Source: Cardiocondyla obscurior
Taxonomy: Eukaryota; Arthropoda; Insecta; Hymenoptera; Formicidae
Length of the DNA: 64,000 bases
NCBI RefSeq assembly: GCF_019399895.1
Contig: NC_091874.1
Location: forward strand, 436,501-500,500
Direction of reading: 5' to 3'
Shown piece after piece: positions 59,950 to 64,000 of the stretch (position 1 is its first letter; every line of letters starts with the position of its first letter). Under the pieces are notes generated by a model, which was not told the origin of the DNA, ran no database searches, and saw only the letters and a list, made by a program, of their open reading frames with translations. Both the position numbers and the translations under genes were made by a program.

Positions 59950-61583
59950 ATGCTGGTGCTTACAATGGCAGATCTCGGAACGTCCAAGCGGTGGGTTGTG
60001 CTCTTCTTATTTCTGCTGAGTCAGATGGGTCACAGCCACGACGAGGAGGACGTGCACACTTTTCGGTACACTCACGACAACTTTTCTACGGAAGTCGGCA
60101 AGAGGAATCATTTCGTTATGTTTTATGCCCCATGGTGAGCAACCATATATTTTCATTATTATTAATTTTCTGTTATGTTTGCTCATTGAAAAGAGTTCTA
60201 ACTGAGAATGTTTCATTTAAGGTGTGGGCATTGCCAGAGACTCGGTCCTACATGGGAACAACTGGCAGAAATCTCAAATGAGAGTGACAATGACATAAGA
60301 ATTGCCAAGGTAGACTGTACAACTGAGAGTACTTTGTGCAGTGAACAGGATGTTACTGGCTATCCTACGTAATATATCTTTGCATACATTTAATTTAACT
60401 TTTTTTCAAAATAGGTTCTTACATTAATTTTTATCTTGTTATAATATTTATTTAAATTTAATTTTAATTCCCTTATTGCAATTATGCCTGATAATATCTC
60501 TTTATATGTTGTACAATAATTTATAATTTATCTTTAATTTGTATTACAATCATACATAATGTTTTTTAAACATAGGCTAAAGTTTTATAAGGTTGGAGAA
60601 ACCAAAGGCATCAAGTTTCGAGGCACTCGAGATTTACCTACATTAACTTCCTTTATTGTTGATCAACTCGGTGGTTCTTCTTTGGTGTGTACAATTTACT
60701 TTAAATTTTATATTATTTTACATTGATATGCTAAAGACTGTATTTTTAGGTTGAAGACATTGTGTCACCTCCTCCTGAAGCAGTAAATGGGTTATTAGAA
60801 TTAACAGAAGATACATTTGAAAAACATGTATCTTCAGGGCATCATTTTGTTAAATTTTATGCACCTTGGTGTGGGCACTGCCAAAAATTAGCCCCAACAT
60901 GGGATGAATTAGCCAACAGTCTTCGTAATGACGATATAGTCAGTATTTCTAAGATAGACTGCACACAGCATCGTAGTGTCTGCAGCCAATTTGATATTAA
61001 AGGATATCCCACATTGTTGTGGATTGAAGATGGAAAAAAGGTATCAATTAAGTTACTTATTTTTTTAAAAAAGCGACTTGTCTGTAAAAGAGTTTTGGTC
61101 AAATATAATATAACATTTTAGATAGATAAATATACTGGTCAGCGGACTCATGAAGAGCTGAAAGCTTATGTGTCATTAATGTTGGGCAAAACTGCCGATG
61201 AGTCAAACCAGAAAAATGAACATACTGATGGAGTTCCACATGCTATACTAAGTCTTACATCTGACAGTTTCAAACAAGGTATCGAGAAAGGCCTTTCATT
61301 CGTCAAGTTTTTTGCCCCTTGGTGTGGACATTGTAAACGTCTGGCTCCTACGTGGGAGGAGCTAGGTAAAAAGTTCTTCGGTAATGAATTTGTGAATATC
61401 GTCAAAGTTGATTGTACACTCGACGTAAGTAAACAATTGTGCAATGAACAAGAAGTGGATGGGTTCCCGACGTTATACTTGTATCGTAACGGCCGCAAAG
61501 TTTCCGAGTACAATGGCTCGCGGAATCTCGAAGATCTGTATGACTTCGTAATGAATCACTTAAAATCACACGACGAATTGTAA
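59950..61583 (+). CDS. TXNDC5: TXNDC5/ERp46-type protein disulfide isomerase with three thioredoxin domains
   Basis: ER-lumen thiol-disulfide oxidoreductase (TXNDC5/ERp46; Drosophila pretaporter). Five coding exons, 59950-60134, 60222-60368, 60576-60684, 60750-61040 and 61122-61583, give 397 residues. A signal peptide is visible (RWVVLFLFLLSQMG, cleaved near HSHDEED). Three thioredoxin domains follow, each with an intact redox site in an APWCGHC context: CGHCQRLGPTWEQL, CGHCQKLAPTWDEL and CGHCKRLAPTWEEL. Each also has a cis-Pro segment (GYPTLKFY, GYPTLLWI, GFPTLYLY). The protein ends HDEL, an ER retrieval signal. The first active-site Trp codon is split by intron 1. A second in-frame ATG 15 nt downstream is an alternative start and would leave the signal peptide intact. 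Confidence 0.96.
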
Positions 61584-61868
61584 TTTTGTCTATTGTTAAA
61601 ACATAGAAATTAAAACATTAATCTCGCAATGTTTTCTATAGTATTTAAAAGAATTGAATTAATTTAGAATGTATGACGTATCAATTTTTTATCATCAAAT
61701 GGAAGCAAAGGCGGGAACTTTTTCATTTTTATACCTTATACATCAAAAAGAAAAAGTAATATATGTATATGTTTGTATGTACTGTATGCATGTATATACT
61801 TGTTACTCAAACTAATTTTTCAGAGAACGTTTATTCCACGCTGAAAAATCGATTTTAGTAACAAGTAT
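61584..61868. other. TXNDC5 3' region
   Basis: AT-rich 3' untranslated region and beyond; an ATTAAA variant polyadenylation signal lies near 61609. Confidence 0.4.
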
Positions 61869-62146
61869 GTGCGCACTCACACTCAGGAATGACGTTCGTG
61901 GTGCTGCAACGGCGGCTGGCGTACGTGATTTTGGCGTGGTGTCCGTCGAATCTCACACAAAGCGCGCGCGCGTAGATGTGTTGCGGAGCACCGGTCACAG
62001 AGGACTGAGGGGAAAGGAACGCGCTCTACTACTACCCCCTCTCACCACCCTCTCCCTCTCCCCGTACGTGGCGACCGAGAGAGTCACGTACGCCAGCCAC
62101 CGTCGTCGTTCGCCGCAGCAAATGTCATATCTGCTTTTCGGTGTAC
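61869..62146. mobile_element. TIR element, copy 3 (MITE-like)
   Basis: The left end has CACTCAGGAATGACGTTCGT leading to ACGGCGGCTGGCGTACGTGA. The right end, reverse-complemented, has GCAGATATGACATTTGCTGC leading to ACGGTGGCTGGCGTACGTGA. The core TCACACAAAGCGCGCGCGCG and then TAGATGTG matches copies 1 and 2. A CT-rich, CACC-containing insert near 62030-62062 makes it longer than copy 2. It lies just downstream of TXNDC5. Confidence 0.75.
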
Positions 62147-62737
62147 ATGCTATAATATATGCAAACATATGTATATCTATTGTATACATATAATGTAACA
62201 TACCAGAATGTAATCGAGAAAACATGTACTTCCAAATATATCTATTTATTATCTTACCTCATTTATTCTGGATAAAAATTAGTTTATTCCATTATTCGCC
62301 ATTTTTTTTATATCTCTTACATTTGTATACGCGGATGCCAGTAATGTTTTTCGACGGCAAACATTAAAAAAAATTTCTCGTTGACGGATATAGTATGCAT
62401 ATACTATATTTTCATATCGAGAATATGCGTATATTAATGACACCCTGTTTGCACTTTAATGACCGTTTCTGTATCATTTACCATTATAACAAGCCATATT
62501 GAGAATCGGTCTTGCATAAAAGCATGCTGATTAACGGCTAACATTTTCATTAACGCAATACAGGCTCCGCGCTTTCCTTCAATTGTTGTAATAATCCTTC
62601 GTCAATCAATCGACACTCAAGCTTGTGAAATAATGCTGATATAAAAAGAACGCCTGACTCAGTCGTCTGTGCCGAATCTGACACGACCGTTTTGCAATTA
62701 AAATTATGTTCACTTTGCATTTTTTTTTACGTGAACC
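62147..62737. other. Intergenic, AT-rich
   Basis: No gene was recognised. It lies between TIR copy 3 and the stop codon of the flavin monooxygenase gene and probably includes the latter's 3' untranslated region. Confidence 0.5.
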
Positions 62738-64000
62738 TTAACAAGGTTTACAATAAGACATACTGAAATTCTCGCTATCGATGATACGGTATTGATAATT
62801 TTTATAGGTGGTAAAATCTACATCACGCATGTGAAAAACGTGTTCCATGATTTTCCTATTCACTGGCGCAACGCTTGGTACATTTGCAGCGGCCGCGAGC
62901 TCGTCGTAGTAACCCCATTGTCTCTCTTTGAGCTTGTTAATGTGTCTCAACTAAAAGGAAAGAGAAAACATGATTATTAATCCACATTATTTCTTACTCT
63001 AAAAAAAATAATAATTATTTGACTAATTTTTTTCCACTTTTTAATTAAATTGCAATTTTTCCTGTGACAAAAATTAATCGTAAATTTTTTATATGTATAC
63101 CAGAATTCCTTGATCCAGTAGAGACTTCTTCTCGATTTCATATTCTTCTCGCATCTGTTGCGACGACGGTAATTTAACACGACCTTCAAGAATCGCGAGA
63201 ATATACTGCGCCTGGATATGCATCATCGGGAATGGTATCACAAGTGTGGGCAGACCCATGAAGAACAGATTCGTATAATCCATGTGCACCAGATATTTGT
63301 AAAGAGGCTCCACGTGATCATCGTTTGTACGTATCTCGACTTTAGTTGACATAAAGGGATACGTAAACTTGTAACCTGAAGAGAAGCCGTTTATAATGAG
63401 CTGTGCAGGTGCGGTCTTGTAATTGAAATGCTGATAATTTTCAATTATTTATATTATTACCAGTGCAGTATATGAAATCGTCCACTTCTGCAGAAGAGCC
63501 GTCACGGAAGGTGAAGACGTTCCCAAGAACAGATTCGACGCCGGGCCTTTGCTCGACGTTACTTGACATCTTCGAGTCAAATTGTTCTGGCAGATTATGG
63601 CTCAGATATACCTTGAAATCGCCGGAGGAAGTAAAAGATTAATAAAAAAAAAAAAAAACAATTGCGTCGAATCGCGTTAGTATTACGATATATACTTTAT
63701 TAGCATATTGCGAAACTTCCAGGGCGATATCGATGCCGGACCAGGACGCGCCGAGTATGCAAACCCTCTTGCCGGCGTAGATCTCTGGCATCCTGTATTG
63801 GTGGCTGTGAATGCGTCTACCGTGAAAGCTTTCGATGCCTGGAATATGCGGAACACGACCAACAGAGTAATGACCGTTGCATAGCACCACGGCGTCGAAG
63901 GTCTTGGTAATTTCCTCTTTGGTTTCCAATGACTTGTATGTTACTGTCCATAAGGTCCGACCGTTTCTCGTAGTCTCTGGCTCCACGCGTTTCACCAAGG
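62738..64000 (-). CDS. Flavin-containing monooxygenase, senecionine N-oxygenase-like (5' partial)
   Basis: FMOs use FAD, NADPH and O2 to oxygenate N or S in small molecules. The gene is cut by the right edge. The visible exons are 63696 to the edge, 63461-63611, 63101-63375 and 62738-62950, giving about 313 residues of the C-terminal part. The FMO signature FxGxxxHxxxY is present as FHGRRIHSHQY. The NADPH-binding loop is VCILGASWSGIDIALEV, with GxSxSG in the form GASWSG as in insect enzymes. YCTGYKFTYPF matches the FMO CTGY motif and is split by an intron. The FAD-binding GxGxxG at the N-terminus lies outside the window. The last 60 or so residues (QWGYYDELAAAANVPSV) also fit the family. The gene is convergent with TXNDC5. 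Confidence 0.93.

Overview
The window looks like nuclear DNA from an insect, most likely a hymenopteran and possibly an ant (inference). Every confident gene is a spliced animal gene with short GT-AG introns. Base composition swings between CpG-rich promoter blocks and very AT-rich stretches, and there are many poly-T and dinucleotide tracts. No bacterial genes, CRISPR arrays, rRNA or convincing tRNA genes were seen.

Layout from left to right. (1) The first coding exon of an integrin alpha subunit (minus strand); the rest lies beyond the left edge. (2) CDKAL1, a tRNA methylthiotransferase (plus). (3) An Emi1/Rca1-type F-box inhibitor of the APC/C (minus). Its N-terminal/F-box exon at 27817-29082 and its zinc-binding/LRRL exon at 8639-8893 are separated by an 18.9-kb intron. 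(4) From a shared CpG-rich promoter block, PPP1R21 (plus) in a short form without the central domain. (5) ISCA2 (minus), convergent with PPP1R21 and divergent from (6) ATG14 (plus). (7) An AT-rich stretch of about 8 kb with a mariner-like remnant. (8) A PPM1A/B-type protein phosphatase (minus). (9) Divergent WARS1 (minus) and LRR1 (plus). (10) An unidentified 262-residue protein gene (minus), divergent from (11) a three-domain thioredoxin protein of the TXNDC5/ERp46 type with an HDEL tail (plus). (12) The 3' part of a flavin-containing monooxygenase (minus), cut by the right edge.

The genes form a mixed housekeeping neighbourhood: tRNA modification and charging, cell-cycle ubiquitin control (the APC/C inhibitor, and LRR1 as a CUL2 adaptor), autophagy initiation, endosomal regulation, Fe-S assembly, dephosphorylation and ER folding. 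No common pathway joins them. Several pairs share compact divergent promoters.

The non-coding observations most worth checking are these: a family of about 215-280-bp elements with long imperfect terminal inverted repeats and a conserved core, four copies in 64 kb; a 109-nt near-perfect foldback in the ISCA2/ATG14 promoter next to one of those copies; an 80-nt precursor-miRNA-like hairpin in a PPM1 intron; an upstream ORF whose stop would overlap the start codon of the 262-residue gene; and an isolated exon-like CxxC ORF inside the giant Rca1 intron.
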